From Onchidella celtica (taxonomy: Eukaryota > Mollusca > Gastropoda > Systellommatophora > Onchidiidae): DNA of 64,000 nucleotides. The stretch spans positions 41,914,722 to 41,978,721 of the forward strand of contig OZ007573.1 in NCBI GenBank assembly GCA_963931925.1, given 5' to 3'. The position numbers and the translations under genes were made by a program. Below the pieces are notes generated by a model. The model saw nothing but the letters and a program-made list of their open reading frames with translations. It was not told the DNA's origin and did no database searches. Below, one piece after another: positions 9,991 through 20,710 of the stretch (positions are counted from its first letter, which is position 1; each line of letters begins with the position of its first letter).

Positions 9991-11320
9991 CTAATCCCTA
10001 CCATGAAAAAACCCATAGAAACAAGAACAAGACAAATAAAAGCAAGAAAAGAGAGGTGCATATTATGCCTAGAGCAGCGGAACCTCCTAAAATAAAGACC
10101 TAAAATACCCGACCCAACCACTTCCTATTTGTAACCCTCACGACAATCTCTGCGCATGCCCACATCTCTCCACGAGCAATATTATTAGTGAGAATGCAAT
10201 TTATAATTAAATAAAACCAATAGCACTTACGAGTTCAGAGAAAGCAAACTGACTCGATAACAGTCACGTTGTGATAGGAAGAAGTAAGGGGGTTGACAGA
10301 ATAATTATATGTACCGGTACACCAGAATGATATGTCAGAAGGAGACCCGACCATAAGCGCCCACCAACCAGCCGTCAACAGCAGAGATACACGACGCGCT
10401 CGCTACAACACTTTTTCTGCCGTGTTTCCACACTCGGCACTGACATTCTGGAACATTCACTACTGCGTCGTCACCCCACGACACTACAGTACTAGTGCTA
10501 CCGTTAACAACTTCGTCGAAAATGCGCGCTAAAAAACAAAAGTGGAGGAGGGCAAATAAATTGTCCGTACGATCTATGGCAACCTTGAGGGCAATTACAC
10601 AACTGAACAATAACTCCGGTACAGTAGCTGGGCCAGTGCAAACTTAACCGTAACGGAAACAAAACCCCATTCTTCACTTGCTACATGAGAGGTAATTAAC
10701 CAGTCATTAATAATGTATTAAATTTATGACCTGGGTAGGTCGGGGGGTACGGAATGGAGGGGTGCAATGTTGCAAAGTGTGTAGGTTTGGCGGTGTCGCT
10801 GTTTTACGCGCGCCTACAAAAGCACATTTCTGTCAACTTCCAGCGACTCCCGTATCGTAATTTGAGAGCTCCCAGGCTGGCTGTAGTATATGTCACATTT
10901 TGTATATATAAATTTTGAAATACTATGCTGAAGCAAAAATTTTGGTGTCTTTACCAGCGTTTGCGCAATTCGTATACTTTTTGGTTCTGATTCCACTCGG
11001 GGTTGGGGAATGACAGACTGTAGCCTGTGTCGGGACGCGACACAACCGTCTGTAATATGCATCTCTACGTGATATAGAAACTAGAGCACCTGCCACAGTT
11101 TCGGCATCAAGGGTGAAATAACAGGAGCCAAAAATAATGCTCTCCTTGTTTCGCTACAGAATCTGGGATTAAAAAATTGTATTTGAACAAACGCTATTCT
11201 ATTAAGGTAGGTTCACAGCTCAGGGGTCCCCGGTACATTGGAATGATGACAGCCACTTGGGACTTTTGGGATAACATAAAGGGTACGACGCAGGGTCTCC
11301 ATAATGTGCCTTCTGTGAGT
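9991..11320. other. Non-coding stretch with a family A repeat near 10,235-10,400
   Basis: Near 10,235 the family A core recurs (GAGTTCAGAGAAAGCAAACTG, ATAACAGTCACGTTGTGATAGG, GACAGAATAATTAT), ending in GCGCCCACCAACCAGCC near 10,358-10,374. No gene was recognised in the rest. Confidence 0.5.
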
Positions 11321-11324
11321 GGGT

Positions 11325-11330
11325 GAGTGA

Positions 11331-11386
<56 letters not shown>

Positions 11387-11388
11387 CG
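11325..11388. repeat. (GA)n microsatellite with poly-G end
   Basis: About 50 bases of GA dinucleotides run into a G tract. The Ser-Leu frames on the minus strand are not genes. Confidence 0.95.
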
Positions 11389-12444
11389 TGACGACGACAA
11401 CAGTTACGAAGATGAATTTGCTGCTGTATCTCTGCCGTCTTTCCCCATTGTCTGCGGCTTTATGTTTCCTGTTGCTTTGGTACAATCAGTTTCAGACATC
11501 AGCAAGCATTGTGAAGAAAACATTCATCGCCATGTAATTGCCATTATGAAAATATGTACACAAGATAAAGAGAAACTTTCAGTCGTCCTACTGGGCCCTA
11601 AAGCCCTATGAAAGTGATGAATGTGATGTTCAGATTTTTCATCCCTTTCTACATTGAATTTGAATTGCGACTTTCGTTTGTACCGTAATTATCTGCTCTT
11701 GTCCACAGTATCCGCTCCGCTATGTATACGGAAAATGACGTATGAAAAACTCTTTGCCTCTCTAGCGGTGAGGAGCGGGACGGGATGGATGCTGTGAACA
11801 AGTATACAGAGATTTTCATTTTGTTTTCCTCCCGTGTTTTGGTTGAAAGGGTAAGGTTAGAGATTCGATAAGATTTAGGGTTGATGATAAAGACGGGTTT
11901 AGGGATAGGTACGTATAAGCACGCATCCCCGGCGCAAAAAGCTTGGGGTGCGAAGTACAAGTAACAACAGCCGTGTGCAAAATGTTGAGTTGGAACAAAC
12001 AAGAATTGAGGTCGCAATGTATACATAAGATGTTTTACCATGACATGGCAGTAGGTGCGAGCTGACAGGAGGACGCGTCAGTGTCTACTCCACAACAGAC
12101 TGACAGTGTGTTCTGGTCATGCCATCACACAATGAGTGTCACAGTCAGCTGCACTGGTCGCAATGGATACCCAAATATACAAAACAAACGTGCAACAGAC
12201 ATGAAATCAGCTGCTTCGGATCGCCGAGAGCAACGCCCTTCATTAGCGTGCATTCAATCCTCTGACGTCATTATGAAAAGCCCCAGTCCCGGCGCACTAA
12301 CTGCTGTTACTCGATCGTAAAACGACCGTGCCCTAGTACATAGTAGAAAAAACCCTTTGCCATCCTTTCGAATCTGGCTGGTCTCTGCAGGTTTCTTAAC
12401 ACACCCATGTCTGGGGCGTGGCATAATCGTCGTGCACATCAGGT
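11389..12444. other. Non-coding stretch, no gene seen
   Basis: A 130-codon minus-strand frame covers 11,649-12,041, but its sequence shows no domain, signal or composition typical of a protein. No repeat shared with the rest of the window was noticed. Confidence 0.45.
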
Positions 12445-13125
12445 ATGGCATGTAAAGAAAATGGTTCCTTAGTTACAAGTATGGCATGTAAAGAAAATGG
12501 TTCCTTAGTTACAAGTATGGCATGTAAAGAAAATGGCTCCTTAGTTACAAGTATGGTATGTAAAGAAAATGGCTCCTTAGTTACAAGTATGGCATGTAAA
12601 GAAAATGGTTCCTTAGTTACAAGTATGGCATGTAAAGAAAATGGTTCCTTAGTTACAAGTATGGCATGTAAAGAAAATGGCTCCTTAGTTACAAGTATGG
12701 CATGTAAAGAAAATGGTTCCTTAGTTACAAGTATGGCATGTAAAGAAAGTGGCTCCTTAGTTACAAGTATGGCATGTAAAGAAAATGGCTCCTTAGTTAC
12801 AAGTATGGCATGTAAAGAAAATGGCTCCTTAGTTACAAGTATGGCATGTAAAGAAAATGGCTCCTTAGTTACAAGTATGGCATGTAAAGAAAATGGTTCC
12901 TTAGTTACAAGTATGGCATATAAAGAAAATGGCTCCTTAGTTACAAGTATGGCATGTAAAGAAAATGGCTCCTTAGTTACAAGTATGGCATGTAAAGAAA
13001 ATGGTTCCTTAGTTACAAGTATGGCATGTAAAGAAAATGGTTCCTTAGTTACAAGTATGGCATGTAAAGAAAATGGTTCCTTAGTTACAAGTATGGCATG
13101 TAAAGAAAATGGTTCCTTAGTTACG
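12445..13125. repeat. Minisatellite, 19 copies of a 36-bp unit
   Basis: Nineteen nearly identical units, each starting ATGGCATGTAAAGAAAATGG and ending TTAGTTACAAGT. Because 36 is a multiple of three and the unit lacks stops, frames stay open on both strands. The plus strand would give MACKENGSLVTS repeated, and the minus strand TKEPFSLHAILV repeated. Units differ mainly by a T/C switch in GGTTCC versus GGCTCC, which is silent in the plus frame. A few carry another single change (copies 4, 9 and 14). There is no sign of a flanking gene, so it is treated as a non-coding array. Confidence 0.93.
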
Positions 13126-14130
13126 CCCCGATGGCATGCCCCTCCCCCCAAACTTTTTTCCCTTCTACAACCAGTTTTTAGACACGGTAAGCTGATTATG
13201 AAAGAAGTTATCGCATAATAATTACAAAAACAACAACAAAAAAATAAAAAAAAGAAAGCAGATTTGTATCTTTGAATGTGGTTCACATGTGGGAATCGGA
13301 AAATCTTCAAGGAGCTGGAAATGGACCGAAACCACTTGATGGGCTTGAACCTAGACTAGATGTACACTTGCAAATTTCATGTATTTATGAATACATGACA
13401 GTAGGATATGAACATTATACACAGGTAGAGTGTGACGAAATTCTCGACATGCCTGAATCTTGCTGCAGACTTGCATATTTTGTCTTTTAATGACTACATG
13501 ACGATACTATCACACATGAAATACTATTACAAAAGCTGGAGGCATACGAAGATCCTAGGTTCAGCCCTAACATGGACAATTCCGATATGCTGGTTACACG
13601 TTGCATCCTCCAAAAAACCGGGGGGGGGGGGAAGAGAGACACAGACATCCGAAGTGTAAAGACATGAATATAACGATTCCACAGTGTTACACAAAATATC
13701 TGGTAATCACGATGGTGCATTCCCTTTTTCGTTCGCATGACTAGAAATGGCTGTCTTCACCATCCACCCCGATACAGCATATCTATGTTCTACATTCACG
13801 ACCTGGCTTGTTTCTCTGAAATGACATTCCCACAAGCTACATGGTAATCTTCTTAGAGTGCCACTACAATGATATTATCCTATCGGACATTTGTGTCACT
13901 ATTCACTCTCAACAGATCAATATCTCATTTTGCTCTTCTTTTAGCCTTGTACTACACACGCTAGCTTTCTCTGCGGGGGGAGGGGTGGAGGTAAGACACA
14001 CATACATACAGAGAGAGAGGGAGTGGGGGGGGGGGTGTGACTCTAAATTTTGGTAGACATCACTACATCACTGTCTTCTTCCAAGGGACAGACAGGTGGA
14101 CACACAGAGATGAAGACAGACAGACAGACA
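13126..14130. other. Non-coding stretch, no gene seen
   Basis: Contains A-rich DNA near 13,230, a poly-G run near 13,620 and a GA/poly-G cluster near 14,010-14,035. No coding signal was recognised. Confidence 0.5.
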
Positions 14131-14308
<178 letters not shown>

Positions 14309-14705
14309 ACCACCAGCTTGATGTGTCATATCTACTATCTAGACACCGGTAGAGAAACTAAGTCCAAAAACTGGGGTCGTTCAGCAGAAACTACGAAAGA
14401 AAAACTACATTGCAGAATTCTCGCTATTGCTACAGTAACTGCAGCTTCTTCCGATATCGAGCTGGAATATTTCCTACATTGCGATATCAACCCAATCATA
14501 ATTTCATCATGGACTTTGGCCCTCGGGGGACTGAGCACAGCGCAGAGCAGACAATGAATTAGAGATGTCTTGATTAGTTCTTAACGTCGGTGAAATCAAT
14601 TGGAGCCACTCTTCTGTCTGGTGGGCGGCTGGACTACCCGGGGTTACGGAATGTCCGGGTGTCCGTGGGAGGTGGAATTTGTGAATAATAGTCAAGTTGT
14701 GTGAC

Positions 14706-14707
14706 CG

Positions 14708-14770
<63 letters not shown>

Positions 14771-14960
14771 GGATGGATGGATGGATGGATGGATGGAAGG
14801 ATGGATGGATGGATGGATGGGCGGACGGACAGATAGATAGACGGGCGGACAGGCAGACGAATAGATCGAAAGATGGATGCACGGACGGGTAGACAACTCG
14901 ATAAATGAATAGATAGACAGACGGACAGACAAATAAGATTGATAAAAAACAACAACGACG
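14706..14960. repeat. Compound GATA / GGAT / GACG microsatellite
   Basis: About 15 GATA repeats change into GGAT repeats and then into a degenerate mixture of GACA, GACG and GATA words. The order suggests an old tetranucleotide array that is decaying from one side. Confidence 0.93.
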
Positions 14961-14969
14961 GATAGACAG

Positions 14970-15078
14970 ACCCCCCCCCCCCCGGCACATTTTATTGATG
15001 CCTAGATAGATCGACCCCTCCCCCCCCCCCCCCCCCGCCATTTTATAGATATATCTAGATAGACACACCACCCCCCGG
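14970..15078. repeat. Two poly-C runs with duplicated flanks
   Basis: Poly-C runs of about 14 and 17 bases near 14,971 and 15,019 are each followed by a similar TTTTATwGAT phrase and a TAGATAGA word. This looks like a small tandem duplication. Confidence 0.7.
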
Positions 15079-15500
15079 TCCTTTCATCTCGTATCCAGAA
15101 GCTTTGATTTTCACGTGCGCCCAGAGAGTCCATAATGCTCAGTCAAACTGCCGGTTCTTGTCTGATCACGCGACCTCCCTCGCGTGGCAGCAAAGACATT
15201 TAGTCAGCGAAAATGACGTCATTGGGTCCCTGCTGGCGTGACTCAAGTCATTACTGTCACAATGAGGTATGGCATTGTCAGCATACAGCACAGCCCCGGG
15301 GTCTGGCCTAGAGTGGCCGGATGGGTCCTGATATCCCCCGGGTGAAAGTTCTAATTATAACAGGACAGCGGAGCAAGAGACCTTTTGTACTGACCACTGC
15401 ATAATTATTTATATACCTATTCCTATTGCGTTAACGGTACAAACACACATCACAATTCACATCCGCCATGTATTGCAACAATACTGGAGGCGCAAAATGT
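15079..15500. other. Non-coding stretch, no gene seen
   Basis: Mixed sequence without recognisable coding or repeat content. Confidence 0.5.
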
Positions 15501-15740
15501 GTTGGTGTTTTTTTTTTTTTTTCAATAACGTTGGGGAGGGGGGAGACAGTGCACGGCGGCTGAGCAGGCGCACTCGCAAAGATCAGCCGTGACCCAAAGA
15601 TAAGAATTAAAACTCTTCGAAGGACGCAACATTACGGCCCCGGAACTTTCGCCAAAAGAAAAAGATGACATAAAATTCAAACTTCGCTAGGTGCACGCAC
15701 GGCTTCTGTGACTTCAAGTGACACAAACCAAGTCAGTAGG
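15501..15740 (+). repeat. SINE-like dispersed repeat family D, copy 1
   Basis: Shares a string of words with copies near 30,900 and 52,546: GGCTGAGCAGGCGCAC, CAAAGATCAGCCGTGA, AAGAATTAAAACTCTT, AAATTCAAACTTCGC and TGTGACTTCAAGTGA. The family is about 225 bp. One copy (52,546) carries a good pol III B box on the opposite strand. That suggests a tRNA-derived SINE, but this is not proven for the family. Confidence 0.6.
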
Positions 15741-16529
15741 AACACACACTCATAAATCATAGTAAAGTACTACAGTGTATAACAATACTGAATGGCGCTA
15801 AACATTATAGAGTGCATGGCTATGTTGTCTTCCTGGGCTCTTCTCCTTACCAAGCTTCCTTAAGCATGTACTCCCAAAACTTTATAATCTTCATAACTTC
15901 TGGGTACCGGCAATGGAGAAGAGACACACAGTTTATGTCTAAAATAGATTTTAACTGCAGTTTTAATGCCACGCTGTTCATTCATTTATTTATTTGTAAT
16001 GGACTTTGCTATATAAAGTGAACAGCTCTTTGTTAAAAAGCGCCCTATATTCCAATGACCTGATTACTGTTTCCGCAAATGACGCTTCGGGTCTTAGAGG
16101 TAAGAGGATTAACTACATAAAAGTCAAAACAATCCAAAAATGGGTTTAGCAGTCTGTGTGTGTGTGTGTGGGGGGGGGGGCAGGAGGAGGAGAAAGAGAA
16201 ATGACGGGAAGGGGTGGGGGAGTTAGTGCTAAGTATGGGAGTAGTATTCTAGATCTTTCCGTGACAAAAGATGGAGCGGCCAGGGCGGGAATTGGCAAAC
16301 CCTATTATTTTCAGCGTTGCTGATTACATGATTGACTGACGAAACGAGCGCCAGAGAGAGAGATGGTAGGAGGACGACGGCAAAGGGGAGCTGAGGAGAA
16401 ACTAAAAGAATGAATGTAAATGACACAACTGGAAGACAAGTTTCAAACAAAAAAAGAGAGGGGGGGGGGGCGGGGAATAATGAAAGATATCTTTTATCTA
16501 ACTCTGGCCACGACTATTCTAGCATTGTA
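15741..16529. other. Non-coding stretch, no gene seen
   Basis: Holds a GT run followed by poly-G near 16,155-16,180 and a poly-G run near 16,461. The 69- and 73-codon frames show no protein character. Confidence 0.5.
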
Positions 16530-17415
16530 CATTCCTTTTCGTTGTTGGTGCTGTAATAACAGCTATCTTCTACTGAATGTTAAGAAAACAAAAGAGCTTG
16601 TTTTTGACTTTAGGAAAAATAACAACGATCCTGTTTGCCCTCTGACTATCAACAATGAAGAGGTCGAAATTGTCACAGAGGCCAAATATCTTGGCATTAC
16701 TATTGATTCATTGCTTAACTGGCATGTGCATGTAACATAAAAAATAATGCATACAAGAAAGCCCATCAGCGCATGTGTTTCCTCCGAAAGCTCCGCTCTT
16801 TGAAAGTTAGCAAAAGCATTCTGAAAATATTTTATACCATGGCCATTCAGGGCGTTTCAATGTATGGAGTTGTCTGTTGGGGGGGGGGGGGGGGGGGAAA
16901 CATCTTACAAAAAGATAAAAATAAGATCAATATTTTAATCAAAAAAGCCTCAAAAATTTGTAACAGTGATCTGCCATATTTTGACGAGCTGTACACTGGT
17001 GCTTGTATTAAAAAAGCTAATAATATAATAAATGACCCCCAACATCCCCTGAACAAAGAATACATAAGATCTGTAAGAAGTTTAAGGCTGTTCTCAAAGA
17101 GAACCAACACTGAGCGCTACTTTAAATCGTTTATTCCATCATCAACTAGGATGTTACAATAATGTCGTCATCTTGATCGTAATCTGTGTACAATTGAATC
17201 GTGTCTTACGTGTCAGGTAAATGTGTTTTAGTAACGGAAGAATATTGTGTGCACTGCTAATTTTGTTTATTTATTAGTGTGTGTATATAATATATGTGTG
17301 TGTGTGCGCTATATATCATAATTTCTGTTTCTGTAATTGTATTGTTATGTATTCAATGATCAAAACAAATTTCCTGGTACATGGACGAGTAAAATTTATC
17401 TTATCTTATATACAT
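16530..17415 (+). mobile_element. 5'-truncated CR1/Rex-like LINE fragment
   Basis: The end of a non-LTR reverse transcriptase is readable. The first part, in one frame to about 16,737, gives LLLNVKKTKELVFDFRKNN and EAKYLGITIDSLLNW, the thumb-side motifs that follow the RT active site. A shift of frame follows, and 16,773-17,162 continues with MCFLRKLRSLKVSK, IQGVSMYGVVCW and the C-terminal RTNTERYFKSFIPSSTRMLQ. A long G run at about 16,880-16,896 has expanded inside the coding sequence after the Cys-Trp. The 3' tail is a short TTTATCTTATCTTATA repeat. The endonuclease and catalytic RT motifs are missing, so the copy is dead. Confidence 0.8.
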
Positions 17416-17705
17416 AATAAAAGCGCAGACAGCGAAGACACACATGATGATGAATGTCTGGCTGGCCAGTGGGGACCCTAGTCAAGAATGGAATCAGGGC
17501 AGGGAAAATTAAAGGTCGGGGAGGTCCAGTGGGCAGGACCCAGGGACAGCGTCTCGGTGGCGGACCAGGGGGACTGAAGCCCCCCCCCCCCCGGCCGAAT
17601 ATACATGTAGATTTTATGCATTTTAAGAGTTAACTGGAGCCACCTCAAGCATTTTTTATTCAGATTCTAAATTTAAAATTTAAAAAAAAAAAGGGGGGGG
17701 GGAAA
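17416..17705. other. Non-coding stretch with poly-C and poly-G runs
   Basis: Poly-C near 17,580 and A-rich/poly-G near 17,690. No gene seen. Confidence 0.5.
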
Positions 17706-19340
17706 TGTAACAGGGTGACAGATTGGCAAGGTATAACTAGCGTGGGAAGATAGTTGACGGCGGGGAGACAAGAGTTATTGTAGGCCAGAGCGGGAAAGTA
17801 GGGGATACAACGGAAAGCGCTTTGACACCCGAAAAGGGTAGTGTTTACTTGACCGCCGTACTTGACGATCAGATCACCTGGGAATTGCTTGGGGGGTAGA
17901 GGTGCTTCAATAGTATTTGACGTGGAGTCGACGGGGGTGGCTATTAGGATAACTAATGTACACTCGGTGAGCGTCTTGGGACGCTACCCGAATGGGTATA
18001 AATCCTCGAACGCTCCTTCCAACTTCAGACCGCTGAGAGCACTCACCAGCTTCGTGCCGAAGAGGAGACCGCAACTGCAACTGTAACTTTGTACTAGTCT
18101 TGTGAGTGGGGAAGGTCAGGGAACCCGCAAACATCCTTTGTCGGAGCGTGGTATCTTTGGTATCTTGTCGGCATTTGAGCTGTTGCTGAGTGGTAAGTAA
18201 ATTGTACGATGTATGTGTATTTTACTTAATGTTCATAATTGTAGAACCTAAATCTAGGGGGTTTACTTTGGTATAACTACTGCCTCTGAGAGAGTCACGG
18301 AAACGCCGTTATATATATGTTACGAAACCTTATAGGATGGGGTCTGTTAGAGAGAACGTTATTCTTCGTGGGGAACGTGTACATATCGTTAAAACTGTAT
18401 TGATCGTTATTCTATTGCCTATATGGGAGCCTATGGAGTATGGGAGCTGCAGCCTGACTTATAACAGTGTCAGCGGTTAAAAGTATTAATGATGAATATC
18501 CGTCATGGAGTAAGTATGGAAGTCATGCCTTCCAGCAGTAGATTAGGAAGTTGCGATTGTTTTTCTACAGAGGAGGAAGAACAACACCTTCTTGGCTTCT
18601 CAACTTCTTGTACTTTGATTAACGACATCGTGGCTTCATGGCTTCCCGACCCATTGGTACTTGCCGATACCTGTTGATCTAACTGCGCAGTCAAGCCAGA
18701 GTAGAGAGGAAGAACCAGTGCCCAGATAGCGCCATACACCCCTAAAGGAGAGGTTTCCTTATGCTGAATGCACCCATGTGTTTTATAAAATGTGCTAGGA
18801 ATTGAATATTACGAAGCCTTTTAATTATCATGTACTGATTTGCATTGATTTCATTCCATCGAAATTCACGTGAAATTGTATGACCTATGTTCCTATTATT
18901 ATTGAATGAATTAATAATTATTGTATAGATAAGCAATACAGATATCGTTTGTTATAACTTATAGAAGAGAGATAGTCGATTATTTAGTGTGTTTGTGCCG
19001 TGCCTATCACAGCTGGTGTCAGAAGAAAGTTAGTGAGAGGAAGAGTGAGAGAAAGTGGAAACATCACAGGGGATTTAAGCTTACTGGGAATAACGGTAAC
19101 GGTCCATCATGACTAACATAGGAGGAGACGTATTTTCTCGACCTCCTTCCCCAAGGAACGTCGGAATTCCGGGGGGGGGGGGGATGAGAAGAATTTAAGG
19201 TTACTAGGAATAACCGTTCATCAGGATATAACATAGGAGGAGACGTATTTTGACCCCCCCCCCCCCCGAACGTCGGAATTCCGAAAATTGTCGGAACTGG
19301 ATTAGTTCCATCCCTAGTAGTGTCAGACCAAGTAGAGTGA
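17706..19340 (+). mobile_element. LTR-retrotransposon fossil: LTR-like region and leader
   Basis: The segment opens with TGTAACAGGG, the common TG start of a long terminal repeat. It carries a TATAAAT box near 17,997 in a promoter-like setting and ends near 19,012 with a CA. Directly after comes TGGTGTCAGAAG (19,014-19,025), which matches the binding site for a tRNA-Leu primer used by many Gypsy-type elements. A purine-rich leader follows. No gag or pol is recognisable, so this is a broken remnant. Family and age are uncertain, and the right-hand LTR was not found. Confidence 0.4.
19076..19285. repeat. Imperfect tandem duplication, unit about 115 bp
   Basis: The phrase ACTGGGAATAACGGT, AACATAGGAGGAGACGTATTTT and GAACGTCGGAATTCCG occurs twice in a row. 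The copies differ mostly where one has a long homopolymer: poly-G after the first copy, poly-C inside the second where the first has a mixed C/T tract. Confidence 0.85.
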
Positions 19341-20155
19341 CATTAGCCAGGTCCACTATAACCCCCGCCTAGAACTGGTCAAAGATGAATAATACATGGG
19401 ACACCTCGGCCAGTCAAAGCGGCAGGACCCAGGCGTACTAATTACACCACTCGACGCATAAACTGAAGGGTTTCTGTTGGGGAACAATACATAATTATAT
19501 GTACATGTACATAGTGTGCAAGTACAATGAGGCAATTCTGGGAAATTTATTTCGTAAAAATTCGGAATAAATAGGATGTTTACCGTAATGGCTTCTCAAG
19601 AAATCTGAACCGTAGAATAATATCGTCACCCTTCCCCAAAACTGTAGTAATCGGTTTCGGCGATTTTTTGGTGGAAGCAAAAAATTGTTTCATTTTAGCA
19701 CAACTGGTCTGGTTACGATGAAATATTAAAAGTTTGCTATTCGATTACTTTTCGGCCCGGAAGTATTATGACCACGATCATTCGATGCGGCTTTCAATGT
19801 GCATGAATATAATATTATTATTATTATGAAAATCGATTTATCGAATTTTTCAGTTACTACAATTTTAAGGCACGACGACGATATTATCATCTCTCTCTCT
19901 CTCTCTCTCATTCACATCTTCTGGGTGAATTTACTGTTATGTCATTGTTTAAAATCAAGAAAATATAAGATGCATGGGGAAAAATATGATCCTGGAGGGA
20001 AAAGTACAAAACAAAAAAGACCAGATTCCACCCCAAACAACAAAGTACAAGATATCAAAGGATATCAAGTGATTATCTAGAGTAAAACGCATGACTAATG
20101 GTGACTGGGCAACTGATACCGACAAGTGACATACTACTTTCTGAACTTGGGAGAT
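19341..20155. other. Non-coding stretch, no gene seen
   Basis: AT-rich sequence with a short CT microsatellite near 19,890. Nothing further recognised. Confidence 0.5.
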
Positions 20156-20159
20156 AGAT

Positions 20160-20425
20160 AGTAGTAGTAGGCATCCTTCAGTCTCGGCAGACTATGGGGT
20201 TACGCTCTGTGTTTTTTCTGGTACAGCGTCTGGTGTGGCTGGCCAGTCCGATGCGGGAATGGCAGTCTCTGGGGCAGAGGGCACAGATGAAGTCTGAGGC
20301 TGATCTTACTGTCTGGGGTGCGGGTTTTCTTCCTCTCCTCTTTGCCTCTTGCTGCTGAGCAAGTGTCTCTTCGAAGTTGGAGAGACCTTTCTGCACAGTC
20401 TGTCTCCAGGCTGACCGCTAACGTC
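20160..20425 (-). mobile_element. 3' end of a second, 5'-truncated LINE
   Basis: The minus strand encodes QKGLSNFEETLAQQQEAKRR and then FICALCPRDCHSRIGLASHTRRC. This is a C2H2-type finger with the SRIGL...SH signature that I recall at the C-terminus of some invertebrate LINE proteins. Downstream on the same strand is the phrase CCATAGTCTGCCGAGACTGA followed by a short CTA repeat tail, as expected for the 3' end of such an element. Everything upstream is missing. The clade is not certain. Confidence 0.6.
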
Positions 20426-20595
20426 ACGGTCATACCACAATAAGCCTAAGTCACTTTTTGGTGTTTTGAGATGAAATGCTCACCTTAATCAGACAGTCGC
20501 GTGGCCGTGCTCAACAGTTACATTGTTCTGTTTCGTTGTCTCATGAGATTTTAATTAAATAAAAACTCACATCCACCTAAATCGCCATTTTAGAC
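20426..20595. other. Short non-coding gap
   Basis: A family A-like core (AACGTCACGGTCATACCACAATAAG) may lie near 20,420-20,450. Nothing else seen. Confidence 0.35.
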
Positions 20596-20710
20596 TGGTG
20601 TTAGGAGAATGTAGTCCATTTACAAAGCCAAATAGAGAAAATACTGAGCTATATTCACTGTTCAGCTATAGCTTTCTGTGGAAAAACTCTACGCTCCCCT
20701 AACAACAACC
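20596..20710 (+). mobile_element. MITE-like repeat family F, best copy
   Basis: The ends are imperfect inverted repeats: TGGTGTTAGGAGAATGTAG at the left, and the complement of GTTGTTAGGGGAGCGTAG at the right. Between them lie ACAAAGCCAAATAGAGAAAA and CACTGTTCAGCTATAGC. At about 115 bp with inverted ends and no coding content, it fits a MITE. Other copies lie near 4,018, 4,951 (interrupted by the hAT element), 44,150 and 58,213. Confidence 0.6.

Noticed and set aside
12396-13310. A 304-codon minus-strand repetitive protein and its 257-codon plus-strand counterpart
   Set aside because: Both come from the 36-bp array, whose length is a multiple of three and which lacks stop codons; flanking sequence gives no gene structure.
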